This document shows, piece after piece, positions 25,798 to 34,063 of a stretch of DNA of 64,000 bases. Under the pieces are notes generated by a model. It was not told where the DNA came from and made no database searches. It was given only the letters and a program-made list of their open reading frames with translations. The translations under genes were made by a program, and so were the position numbers. The DNA comes from Treponema sp. (GTDB lineage: Bacteria > Spirochaetota > Spirochaetia > Treponematales > Treponemataceae): NCBI GenBank assembly GCA_017449285.1, contig JAFSJX010000098.1, forward strand, positions 62,001-126,000, given 5' to 3'. The number at the start of each line of letters is the position of its first letter. Within the stretch, counting starts at the first letter, position 1.

Positions 25798-27780
25798 TTA
25801 CTTACTCAGCAGAGCATTCATCGCCTTCACAAACTCAGTCGGATTCTTCAACTCCGCGCCGCTCACCAGCAAGGCCTGGTCAAGCAGGACTTCTGCCACG
25901 TTCGCAATGTAGGCTTCATCGCTCGTGCTTTCCAGTGCCTTTACAATCGCATGGTCGCCGTTCACTTCCAGAATCGGCTTTACCTCGCTCATGCCGGCCT
26001 GTCCCATGGCGCGCATCATGCGTTCCATCTGCAGACTGGGGTCATTTTCATCCACCACGATGCAGGAGGGGCTGTCGCTCAATCGTTTTGAAAGCGTTAC
26101 ATCCTTAACACGGTCGCCCAGTGCCTTCTTGATTTTTTCCTGCACGGGCTTGAAGGCTTCTTCCTTCTTCTTTGCCTCGTCCTTGTCCACGCCCAACTCT
26201 TCGTCGCTTCCAGCACGGTTTACGGCTTTAAGGTCGAATTCCTTGTATTTCATCAGGCTGGGGATAACAATGTCGTCAATGTCGTCCGCCATAATCAGCA
26301 CTTCAAAGCCCTTCTTCTTGTAAGCCTCAAGGAGCGGACTTGCGCGCAGGTTCTTCTCATCACTTCCTGTGATGTAGTAGATTGCCTTCTGGTCGGTCTT
26401 CATGCGCTGCACGTAGTCGGCAAAACTCGTCCAGTTGCCGTCTCCAGTTCCCGCCTCGTCGGTGCTCTTAAAACGCACAATTTCTGAGATTTCCTCACGG
26501 TTTGCGTAGTCACCGTACAGGCCTTCCTTCATCGGACGGTTGAACTGGCTGACAAATTTATTCCATTTTTCGATTGCCTTCTTTTCGTCATCGCTACGCT
26601 TTGATTCTTCGGTCTTGCGCGCCTTGTCTGCCGCCTCACCCATTTTTCTGAATTCGCCGAGCAGTTTTTTGACTGACTGCGTTTTAATCGTCTCCAGAAT
26701 TCTGTTCTGCTGCAAAATCTCGCGGCTTACGTTGAGCGGCAAATCCTCGCTGTCAATAATACCGCGTACAAAGCGCAGATAGGCCGGCAAAAGTTCGCGG
26801 TCATCGTCAGTGATGAACACGCGCTTTACATAGAGTTTTACGCCGCTCTTGTAATCCGCCTGATACATGTCAAAGGGCGCGTTCTGCGGAATATAAAAGA
26901 GCGTGGTATATTCCTGCGTTCCCTCGGCGTGCGTATGCAGATAGGTGAGCGGGTCTTGCGTATCATGTGTTGTGGTCTTGTAGAATTCGTTGTAGTCCTC
27001 TGCTTTCAGTTCACTCTTGGCGCGTTTCCACAAGGCACTTGCGCTGTTCACCTGGTCAATTTTGTTGTCGCTTCCAGTAATATTGCCCTTGTCATCGTAC
27101 TTGTTCTGCACATAATGCAGGTAAATGGGGAATGCGATGTGGTCACTGTAGCGTTTAATCAGTTCCTCAATCTTCCAACGGCTTGCATAGTCCTTGCTGT
27201 CGTCGTTCAAATGCATTTCGATTGCAGAGCCACAGGTTTCCGCCTTGTCAAAGCCGTATTTCTTTGCAAGGTCGCTGTCTGATTTGATTTCTTCAATTGA
27301 ATAGGAATTTGTGCCGTCGCTAGTCCACTTCCAGATTTTACCGCTCTTGTCGCCAGCCTTGCGCGTAATCACGTTGATTTCCTTTGCCGCCATAAACGCG
27401 CTGTAAAATCCCACGCCGAACTGACCGATAAGGTTTGACTCTCCGGCGTTCTTGTCTTGGGAAATCTTTTCGATGAATGCCTTGGTGCCGCTCCGTGCAA
27501 TCGTTCCCAGGTTTGCCGTCAAATCCTCTTCGTTCATGCCGATGCCACTGTCCTGCACCGTGAGGACTTTTGTGGGGTCGTCAAAACTGATGTCAATTCT
27601 GGGTTCTGTTGTAATGTCCTTGTAGTTGTCATCAGAAACAGTCAGGTACTTGAGTTTGTCCAGTGCGTCCGATGCATTGGAAACAATTTCCCGCAGGAAA
27701 ATATCTTTGTTTGAATACATTGAGTGAATAATCAGTTTGAGCAACTGATTTACTTCTGTTTGAAACTGATAGGTTGCCAT
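25798..27780 (-). CDS. htpG: Chaperone HtpG (Hsp90)
   Basis: 660 residues. The GHKL ATP-binding domain has IFLREIVSNASDALDKL, DSGIGM and GQFGVGFYSAFM; the middle domain has RVFITDD and LPLNVSREILQQNRIL; then a C-terminal dimerisation region. It is an ATP-dependent cytoplasmic chaperone. Start 27780 has AAGAGG at a good distance. It is convergent with the binding-protein gene; a GGAAG-CGG-CTTCC hairpin sits in the 73-base gap. Confidence 0.97.
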   Translation of the reverse strand: MATYQFQTEVNQLLKLIIHSMYSNKDIFLREIVSNASDALDKLKYLTVSDDNYKDITTEPRIDISFDDPTKVLTVQDSGIGMNEEDLTANLGTIARSGTKAFIEKISQDKNAGESNLIGQFGVGFYSAFMAAKEINVITRKAGDKSGKIWKWTSDGTNSYSIEEIKSDSDLAKKYGFDKAETCGSAIEMHLNDDSKDYASRWKIEELIKRYSDHIAFPIYLHYVQNKYDDKGNITGSDNKIDQVNSASALWKRAKSELKAEDYNEFYKTTTHDTQDPLTYLHTHAEGTQEYTTLFYIPQNAPFDMYQADYKSGVKLYVKRVFITDDDRELLPAYLRFVRGIIDSEDLPLNVSREILQQNRILETIKTQSVKKLLGEFRKMGEAADKARKTEESKRSDDEKKAIEKWNKFVSQFNRPMKEGLYGDYANREEISEIVRFKSTDEAGTGDGNWTSFADYVQRMKTDQKAIYYITGSDEKNLRASPLLEAYKKKGFEVLIMADDIDDIVIPSLMKYKEFDLKAVNRAGSDEELGVDKDEAKKKEEAFKPVQEKIKKALGDRVKDVTLSKRLSDSPSCIVVDENDPSLQMERMMRAMGQAGMSEVKPILEVNGDHAIVKALESTSDEAYIANVAEVLLDQALLVSGAELKNPTEFVKAMNALLSK

Positions 27781-27863
27781 TTTATGCCTCTTGCTTGAAA
27801 GATACTAACAAAATGGTAAATTCGGCAAGGGAAATTTCTTCTCCGCCCTCAAAAATTTTTTTC

Positions 27864-27892
27864 TTGACCAATGCAAGCGTATATGCTATCAT
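27864..27892 (+). promoter_or_regulatory. Promoter of the PIN-toxin operon, leaderless type
   Basis: TTGACC (27864-27869), 17 bp, TATCAT (27887-27892), then TCTACT and the ATG at 27899. Confidence 0.6.
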
Positions 27893-27898
27893 TCTACT

Positions 27899-28363
27899 AT
27901 GAGACTAGTTCTAGACACATGCGTTATCTTTCAGGCGTTATACTCCAAAAGCGGGGCTTCACATGCCATTCTGCAACTCGTCCGTAATGGTGATTTGGAA
28001 ATGGTTGTGTCCACTCCTGTATTCGATGAATATTGCGATGTGTGTCTGCGAAAAACATCTCTCAGGCTTTTTGGCTTAACAGAAGCGGATGTGTGGGCGG
28101 TGCTGGATTTTATCGCGTACATCAGCGTTAAAATCGACATCAAATACCTGCTGCGCCCCAATCTAAAAGATGAAGGCGACAATCTTATGATGGAACTGGC
28201 GGTTGCGTCAAATTCGCGCTACATTATCACCAAAAATGTGCGTGATTTTAAATATAATGCGGATTTGCGGTTTGATGACATTGCAATCATAACACCCGCA
28301 GATTTTATGCAGAAAGTTGTCCGTACGGGCAAACTAAAAAAAGGAGGTTCACCATGGCAGTAA
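27899..28363 (+). CDS. PIN-domain toxin of a toxin-antitoxin pair
   Basis: 154 residues of the COG1569-type PIN family. Acidic active-site residues are in MRLVLDTCV (Asp6), DEYCDV, LLRPNLKDEGDN and ITKNVRDF. PIN toxins are magnesium-dependent ribonucleases. The usual Asn after LDT is Cys here. Order is toxin first; the stop lies inside the antitoxin start region (10-base overlap). A promoter sits six bases before the ATG. Confidence 0.85.
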   Translation: MRLVLDTCVIFQALYSKSGASHAILQLVRNGDLEMVVSTPVFDEYCDVCLRKTSLRLFGLTEADVWAVLDFIAYISVKIDIKYLLRPNLKDEGDNLMMELAVASNSRYIITKNVRDFKYNADLRFDDIAIITPADFMQKVVRTGKLKKGGSPWQ

Positions 28364-28701
28364 AATTCGCACCAACAGAAGAAAAGACAAGCGTCCTCAC
28401 CATACGTGTACCGCACCAACTCAAAGAGCGCATCGAATTTGCCGCAGAACAACAGGGAGTCTCCATAAATCAGTTTGCACTGTATGCGTTCACCAAGCAA
28501 CTTTCCGAACTGGAAGACTCAGCCTACTATCAGCAGTTTATCCGCAACAAAACGCGGCAAGACTTGCTCGCTGGCTTTGACGCTGCCATGAACAAAGTGC
28601 AGTATCGCATTCCGTCAGAAGAAGATGGCTGGGACGCGCTCAAAGTGGCAGAACCCGATATGCTTTCAGAATTCGGTAAGGAATTCCAAAAGAAAAAATA
28701 A
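28354..28701 (+). CDS. Ribbon-helix-helix-type antitoxin
   Basis: 115 residues. The N-terminal half, TSVLTIRVPHQLKERIEFAA then EQQGVSINQFALYAF, is a ribbon-helix-helix DNA-binding domain; the C-terminal half is charged and presumably wraps the toxin. AAAGGAGG lies six bases before the ATG, a much stronger ribosome site than the toxin has, which would favour excess antitoxin. It overlaps the PIN gene by 10 bases. Confidence 0.82.
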   Translation: MAVKFAPTEEKTSVLTIRVPHQLKERIEFAAEQQGVSINQFALYAFTKQLSELEDSAYYQQFIRNKTRQDLLAGFDAAMNKVQYRIPSEEDGWDALKVAEPDMLSEFGKEFQKKK

Positions 28702-28725
28702 CATATTTTTTGTAAAATAGCGTTA

Positions 28726-31227
28726 TTATTTGTCGTCACCAACAGTAAAGGTTATCGCTTCGTCTGCGGGAATCGGCTTAGAGAAATAGTAGCCCTGAAT
28801 AATGTCCGCACCAAATTCTCGCAGACGCTCAAACTGCCACTTTTCTTCCACGCCTTCGATAACCATTTCTTTGTTCAGGTCGTGCATCAAATGAATGATA
28901 TTCTTGATAAAAGAATCCTTGCCATCCACAAGATATGTGTCTACCAAAGACTTATCCAATTTTATCACATCAATGGGAATATACGTTAAATACCCCAGCG
29001 AAGAATAGCCTGTACCAAAGTCGTCCATCAGCAGACGAATACCCATCTCTTTGAACCGTTTGAAAATCTGGTCAGCAAGCGCACTTTTTTCCAAAAACAA
29101 ACCTTCGGTAATTTCAATTTCAAGAAAACAGGCCGGCACACTATATTTATCCAAAAGTTCTTTTACAAAATCAATATACCCGTGGTCGTTCAACTGACTG
29201 CTGGAATAATTAACCGAAACAGGATGAATCTCATGCCCTGCATCGCGCCATGCGGCAATCTGTTTTATAGCCAGTTCCGTTGTAATACGTCCAATTTTCC
29301 ATACCCATCCATTACGCTCTGCCACAGGAATAAATTGCCCTGGATAAATACCAGGTTCTTTCATACGAACCAATGCTTCGTAGCCACATACTTGTTTTGT
29401 TCGTGTGCTAATCTGAGGCTGATACACCATAAAGAAACCTTCGTTCTCAAAAGCCGTCTGCAATTTTTCTTTGATGCGGTTTTCTTCGCGGGCTTTCTTT
29501 TTCATCTCATCATCATACACCGCTACACCGTTGCGTCCGTGGGCTTTTGCCTCATACATGGCAATTTCTGCATTAATAATATGCTGCTCTGGCAACGTAA
29601 TACCATCAGAATTAGAAATACCCAAACTAGCAGTAATAGCCAAAGTTTCATCGCCCAGCGGAATTGGCGCACGAATTCCCGATAAAATTTCTTGTACCGC
29701 AGGATGCTTTTCCGTCAATTCTTCATTCGGAACAAACAGAAGAAATTCATCGCCGCCAAAACGAGCTATCTTCCACTTTCCATTTTTCGCCATTTCTTTA
29801 AAAAGGGCCACCAAATATTGCAGGATGCTATCCGCCAAAGAATGACCATAGTTTTCGTTCAGAGCCTTAAATCCGTCTATATCAATAATGACTATAGAAT
29901 AGGTATCTTTTTCGGTCATTGTTGTACGCAACCACTCTGTTATGGTTCGACGATTCAGAATGTCCAGCACCTCATCATATTCCGCCTGATAGCGCATCTG
30001 TTTTTCAGATTCCGCAAGATTGTCACGCGAAATGCGCAATTCTTCATTTGATATATGCGCCGTTACAGAACTAAGGTTTGCCGCAATTATCAGCAAAAGT
30101 AATGATAAGACAATCAGACTGACAACTGGCAAGATTTTTTTATAATGCTGAAAAAATGTATCTGGCTGATTGTACAAAACGGCATCTTTTGGAATTAACG
30201 AAAAATCCAAATTATATTGCTTCATCAACTGATAATCAAAAAAACTATGGCTCGGTGTATCCATAACAAGCGGAAAACGAGAAACATCCGCTCCTGCCAA
30301 AATGCTCGAAAGCATTTCTCCCGCCATAGTACATTGCGCTTCAAAATCAAGATAAATACCACCCAAAACGCCTATGCCATCACCGCTAACATAATTGCGA
30401 AAAATTGGAACATTCGTATGATGAACAATTGTATTTGTCCGCGCCAGCATAGAATAACCTTTATTGTTCTTGTCGGTATAACACGTCATATAAAACAAAA
30501 TTGAATCTTTTGGCAGCGACTCCAACAAGGAAATCAATTCATCTTGCGAAAGCACGGTTGAATCCAAATCGATAAACGCATAGTCGGGATTTTTTTCACA
30601 AAATGACAAAAAAATTGAAATATCAGATTTTCCTGCCGCAGACTGGTCATGAAGTGCAACCAAGGTCTTTCGCTTGGGAAATAATTTTATTGCTATTGAT
30701 ACCGTGGGCTCAAGATAATTTCTTTCGTAAAAGCCTGTTACCAGCGGATTTTCTGCGGCACGTTTTGCAAGTTCCAAATCATTTATGCCAAAGAATACCA
30801 TTGGTAAACCAGAAAACAATTCATCCTGATAGGCAAGCGCAAATCGAAGGGCATCATCATCCGCCAAAAGAACAGCCTCATAATCAAAATAGGTTTCCAG
30901 CCGCTTCTTTAAATAGTCATGAAAATTCTGAATACTCTCTGGAGAATCATGTCCTTTGGCATCCATATAACATACATCATATTCAACACCTTCGGGATAG
31001 AGACTTTTATTTAAACCTTTTATCTGAGACTCATACGTAAAATAAAGTGGATTATAAGAACTTAAAAACAATACACGATGGTTTACTTCAACTAACTCAT
31101 CTTTCTCTTTTTTGCTATTGCCGATAGAAGCATATTTGACAAGAAGAATAACCGCAATGAGCAAACAAATAATACTTATTCCTATAACAGTGTTCCTTAC
31201 TGTACGGAAGAAATTCTTCTTATCCAT
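28726..31227 (-). CDS. Membrane c-di-GMP protein: ABC-substrate-binding-like sensor, GGDEF and EAL
   Basis: 833 residues from MDKKNFFRTVRN; an earlier in-frame Met lies near the -10 box. Transmembrane helix at about 12-33; a periplasmic domain resembling ABC_sub_bind (VLFLSSYNPLYFTYESQIKG, LPMVFFGINDLELA); a second helix at about 380-400; GGDEF with an intact ARFGGDEFLLF; EAL with YEALVRMKEPG, EITEG, DDFGTGYSS, EGVEE and QGYYFSKPI. Both domains keep their signature residues, so it may be bifunctional. No RxxD inhibitory site precedes GGDEF. The promoter is TTGCAA, 16 bp, TATAAT (31249-31276, minus strand), inside the 3' end of the upstream gene. Confidence 0.93.
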   Translation of the reverse strand: MDKKNFFRTVRNTVIGISIICLLIAVILLVKYASIGNSKKEKDELVEVNHRVLFLSSYNPLYFTYESQIKGLNKSLYPEGVEYDVCYMDAKGHDSPESIQNFHDYLKKRLETYFDYEAVLLADDDALRFALAYQDELFSGLPMVFFGINDLELAKRAAENPLVTGFYERNYLEPTVSIAIKLFPKRKTLVALHDQSAAGKSDISIFLSFCEKNPDYAFIDLDSTVLSQDELISLLESLPKDSILFYMTCYTDKNNKGYSMLARTNTIVHHTNVPIFRNYVSGDGIGVLGGIYLDFEAQCTMAGEMLSSILAGADVSRFPLVMDTPSHSFFDYQLMKQYNLDFSLIPKDAVLYNQPDTFFQHYKKILPVVSLIVLSLLLLIIAANLSSVTAHISNEELRISRDNLAESEKQMRYQAEYDEVLDILNRRTITEWLRTTMTEKDTYSIVIIDIDGFKALNENYGHSLADSILQYLVALFKEMAKNGKWKIARFGGDEFLLFVPNEELTEKHPAVQEILSGIRAPIPLGDETLAITASLGISNSDGITLPEQHIINAEIAMYEAKAHGRNGVAVYDDEMKKKAREENRIKEKLQTAFENEGFFMVYQPQISTRTKQVCGYEALVRMKEPGIYPGQFIPVAERNGWVWKIGRITTELAIKQIAAWRDAGHEIHPVSVNYSSSQLNDHGYIDFVKELLDKYSVPACFLEIEITEGLFLEKSALADQIFKRFKEMGIRLLMDDFGTGYSSLGYLTYIPIDVIKLDKSLVDTYLVDGKDSFIKNIIHLMHDLNKEMVIEGVEEKWQFERLREFGADIIQGYYFSKPIPADEAITFTVGDDK

Positions 31228-31248
31228 AAAACAATCTACCTTAATTAC

Positions 31249-31276
31249 ATTATAGCACAAGATAGAATTATTGCAA
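31249..31276 (-). promoter_or_regulatory. Promoter of the GGDEF-EAL gene
   Basis: Minus strand: TTGCAA (31271-31276), 16 bp, TATAAT (31249-31254). It overlaps the last codons of the upstream lipoprotein gene. Confidence 0.55.
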
Positions 31277-31753
31277 ATTTCCAGTGAGTTCTATTATCTG
31301 TTTTTCTGGTAATCCTTTTCGGGCGGTAACTGCGTATGAATATTTTCCGACTGTCCAACTTGCCACATGAAAATTATTTGCCTCACCACGAAGCAACACG
31401 CTTTTTCTGCCGACACTAAGTTTCTTATTCACGGGATATGAATGATAATCGCCACTCACATCATCAAGGGCGAACCCTTTCCGCAACCGAACTTCATCGC
31501 CAGTGTCTTTTGCATTAGGATAGATTACTTCAATGAAATTACCGTTAATCGCGCGGATAATGCGCGAATTATACACTGAATCAATTTTTTCTGGAGCTGT
31601 CATTGTAAAGCCTGCAAGATTATATGCTTTTTGCATAGTGTCACATTCTACAAATGGGTTAGGCATTCCGACAAGTTTTTCTTTTTCATTTGAAGATTTA
31701 CAACTGAAAAATAAGAATGGCAAAGCAAATAAAACAGAAAAAATTTTCTTCAT
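31268..31753 (-). CDS. Small lipoprotein of unknown function
   Basis: 161 residues with a lipoprotein signal (MKKIFSVLFALPFLFFSC then KSSNEKEK). The mature domain (AGFTMTAPEKIDSVYNSRII, GNFIEVIYPNAKD, SYAVTARKGLPEKQIIEL) is beta-rich; it faintly recalls small anti-sigma-like sensor domains, but no family is assigned. The promoter TTGAAG, 18 bp, TATGCT ends six bases before the ATG, and there is no Shine-Dalgarno. It is divergent from argA. Confidence 0.75.
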   Translation of the reverse strand: MKKIFSVLFALPFLFFSCKSSNEKEKLVGMPNPFVECDTMQKAYNLAGFTMTAPEKIDSVYNSRIIRAINGNFIEVIYPNAKDTGDEVRLRKGFALDDVSGDYHSYPVNKKLSVGRKSVLLRGEANNFHVASWTVGKYSYAVTARKGLPEKQIIELTGNLQ

Positions 31754-31859
31754 AGAGCAAGCATATCAGTTTTCTAGGATTTTCTTCAAGTGTTCCTTTC
31801 TCATTTCTCGTTTTTATACCGTAGACTTTTCCCAATCCGCTTTATATAATTCTTTTATT

Positions 31860-33275
31860 ATGGAAGAAGATGCAATTTTTACACGGGCAGAACATATCCG
31901 TGATGTAATTCGATATATCGGTCGGTTTAAGGATGCGGCCGTAGTTATCTATCTTGATGACCATATTATTGATTCTCCTTTGTGGGTAAATCATATCCGC
32001 GACATCTCTCTGATTCACGAAGCAGGACTACGAGTTATCTTAGTTCCAGGAGCATATAAACATATTGATAAAATCTTGGCAGACAACAACATCCCATGGG
32101 AACGCAAAAACGGATGTCGTATTACAACAGAAGAAGCCATGCCTCTTATCAAAACCGCCGCATTTGATGTGTCAAATATCGTGATGACCAGCCTTGCAGG
32201 AGAACATCTGACCGCCGTCATCGGAAACTGGGTACGCGCACGGGCAAAAGGCGTGATTGATGGTGTTGACTACGGCACATCAGGAGAAATTGATAAAATT
32301 GATGACGACACAATTCGCACGGTACTTTCAAACGGATTTATTCCGATTTTCCCGTGTATTGGCTGGAGTTTGTCAGGAAAGCCATATAATATTTCTTCCA
32401 TACAGTTGGCTTCTCAAATTGCCGTTCATATACAAGCAGACAAACTGTTCTTCCTTGTTCCCGATGCTGAACTTTCCGCAAAATATTTTACGCTTCCCAA
32501 AGGAATTGGTCTTTCTCCCGAAGGCTGCATTCCAGCGATGAATCTTGAAGAAGTAGACGAATTTTTGAACGCAAACAAAGACAAAAAAACTGCCGACCAG
32601 TCGTTAGTTAAAATAAGTTCATCAGATGAAAAAAAGACTACTGACCGTTCGTTAGACGAAACTCAAACCGCCTTAAAAGAACACATCCTATCTATCGTTC
32701 GTTTGGGAAAGACTGCATGTACCCAAGGAGTAACGCGCGTTCATGTACTGAACAGTTCGCTCAACGGAACGCTGCCGTGTGAAATTTTCAGTGATTTAGG
32801 CTCTGGAACAATGATTTATGCCAGCAATTATGGCAAACTACGTCCTATGGAACGAAGCGATATTGCCGCCGTTCTTACACTCATACAACCGTTCGTTAGG
32901 AAAGGTCTTTTGCTTCCACGCACGGAAGAACAATTGGAAAATCAACTACATGATTTTGTCGTCTACGAATTAGACGGCGGCATCCGTGCTTGCTCAGCAT
33001 TACACATTTATGACAACAAACAAGCAGAAATCGCCGCCGTAGCCGTTGATGAAACCTGCGCACATATCGGAATCGGTCCAAAAATTATGGATTATCTTAT
33101 TACGCGTGCAAAACAACTATCGTTAGATAGTGTCTTTGTCCTGACGACCCAAACGACCGATTGGTTTGAAAATCTTGGCTTTAAAAGTAACGACATCAAC
33201 ACACTGCCCGAAAAACGCAAAGCATTGTGGTCGCCCAATCGCGGCTCAAAACTATTGCGGCTAAAACTGAAATAA
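31860..33275 (+). CDS. argA: N-acetylglutamate synthase (amino-acid kinase plus GNAT domain)
   Basis: 471 residues from MEEDAIFTRAEHIRDVIRYI. The amino-acid-kinase-like domain (residues 15-235) has AAVVIYLDDHII and VRARAKGVIDGVDYG; the C-terminal GNAT acetyltransferase domain has IAAVAVDETCAHIGIGPKIM and ends KRKALWSPNRGSKLL. It makes N-acetylglutamate, the first step of arginine synthesis. A long in-frame extension to 31533 is not supported: a TATAAT (31845-31850) ends nine bases before 31860. Between the two domains is a linker of about 30 residues with two similar units, KKTADQSLVK and KKTTDRSLDE, which the usual family lacks; its DNA carries CGTTAG motif relatives. Confidence 0.9.
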   Translation: MEEDAIFTRAEHIRDVIRYIGRFKDAAVVIYLDDHIIDSPLWVNHIRDISLIHEAGLRVILVPGAYKHIDKILADNNIPWERKNGCRITTEEAMPLIKTAAFDVSNIVMTSLAGEHLTAVIGNWVRARAKGVIDGVDYGTSGEIDKIDDDTIRTVLSNGFIPIFPCIGWSLSGKPYNISSIQLASQIAVHIQADKLFFLVPDAELSAKYFTLPKGIGLSPEGCIPAMNLEEVDEFLNANKDKKTADQSLVKISSSDEKKTTDRSLDETQTALKEHILSIVRLGKTACTQGVTRVHVLNSSLNGTLPCEIFSDLGSGTMIYASNYGKLRPMERSDIAAVLTLIQPFVRKGLLLPRTEEQLENQLHDFVVYELDGGIRACSALHIYDNKQAEIAAVAVDETCAHIGIGPKIMDYLITRAKQLSLDSVFVLTTQTTDWFENLGFKSNDINTLPEKRKALWSPNRGSKLLRLKLK

Positions 33276-33498
33276 CAAACGGTTGTTAGACAAAACAATA
33301 CGCTTATTTCATTAAACGCCTTACTATCGGTTGGCAGTTAAAACGATTGAACTTTTCATTCATCTATAAAATGTCAAAAACTTCTGACGTTGTTAAATGT
33401 CACAATGCTAAAACTACCGTCCGTTCGTCAGTTTAAAATACTACCGAACAATCGTTTGTTTAAACCAATTGTCGCGCAAGCGATTGTGACAAACACAC

Positions 33499-33514
33499 TG
33501 TTTCACGTGAAACA
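33499..33514. promoter_or_regulatory. parS: parS centromere site 1
   Basis: TGTTTCACGTGAAACA, a perfect palindrome identical to the bacterial ParB-binding consensus. It lies about 8.7 kb from the dnaA-dnaN origin, as expected for origin-proximal parS. No parA or parB is in the window. Confidence 0.95.
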
Positions 33515-33606
33515 AATTTAACCAGCAAATATAATGTGTACGCCATTCTGTAGTGTTTACACAAAACACTTGCAATCTACGGCAAAATATACATCAATAA
33601 TCAGGC

Positions 33607-33622
33607 TGTTTCACGTGAAACA
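33607..33622. promoter_or_regulatory. parS: parS centromere site 2
   Basis: A second perfect TGTTTCACGTGAAACA, 108 bases from the first. Paired sites should load ParB strongly and spread over the gyrA side of the origin. Confidence 0.95.
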
Positions 33623-33685
33623 AATAGTATTTAGCTTTGGCAACAATACGATAACTGGAAAATATGCTCAAAATTTGTTCACAAG

Positions 33686-33694
33686 TTTTCCACA
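33686..33694 (+). promoter_or_regulatory. DnaA-box-like site near parS
   Basis: TTTTCCACA, one of two copies in this region. It differs from TTATCCACA by one base, so it would be a weaker site than those at dnaA-dnaN. Confidence 0.4.
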
Positions 33695-33801
33695 AAGGTG
33701 ATTTTTTATCTGTCTTCGTCAAATTCGGCTAAATTCTTGTATATTAAGAATTTACAAATTTTCTTTTGATTTTGAGAAATTTTGGCTGAATTTTCCCAAA
33801 G

Positions 33802-33810
33802 TTTTCCACA
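33802..33810 (+). promoter_or_regulatory. DnaA-box-like site near parS, second copy
   Basis: TTTTCCACA followed by GGTTATGCAA, in an AT-rich stretch. Confidence 0.4.
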
Positions 33811-33934
33811 GGTTATGCAATTTAAGGGAAATAAGGCTGACAAAAAGTATCGCCCTGCGTAAAATTCAATCGCTTTTATTGCGCAATTGCTTTTAGGGCT
33901 ACACACAGAAGTGCTGATAAACGTATCCGTCGAT

Positions 33935-34018
33935 AAAAAAACCGAAGAAACATCCTTGTTTCTCCGGCTACCTGATGGTTAGAAAGCACTTTTGTGTGCC
34001 TTAATAAAATTCCCACTT
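33935..34018 (-). ncRNA. Candidate small RNA between gyrA and parS
   Basis: On the minus strand a promoter (CTGACA 34048-34053, 17 bp, TATAAT 34025-34030) is followed by a transcript of about 84 bases. It carries an AAGGCAC/GTGCTTT hairpin and ends in a 10 bp stem with one mismatch, CCGGAGAAAC-AAGGAT-GTTTCTTCGG, plus seven T. No known RNA family is recognised. The hairpin may also terminate gyrA transcription. Confidence 0.5.
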
Positions 34019-34063
34019 GACTGTATTATATGAAATTTGAATTTCTTTGTCAGTAGGGAATTG

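Larger units (their letters stand above)
33276..34063. other. 788-base gene-free region with parS sites and DnaA-box-like sites
   Basis: No convincing gene. It holds decayed relatives of the iterated motif (for example ACTACCGTCCGTTCGTCAG near 33410), two parS sites, two TTTTCCACA sites, AT-rich stretches and a candidate small RNA near gyrA. A 66-codon open frame at 33706-33906 (minus) is judged spurious. Confidence 0.7.

Noticed and set aside
31533-31859. Long N-terminal extension of ArgA
   Set aside because: It runs antisense through the lipoprotein gene and its promoter; a TATAAT just before 31860 and family homology support the shorter start.
33706-33906. 66-codon open frame on the minus strand near parS
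   Set aside because: GTG start without a ribosome site, low-complexity AT-rich composition, and overlap with DnaA-box-like sites.
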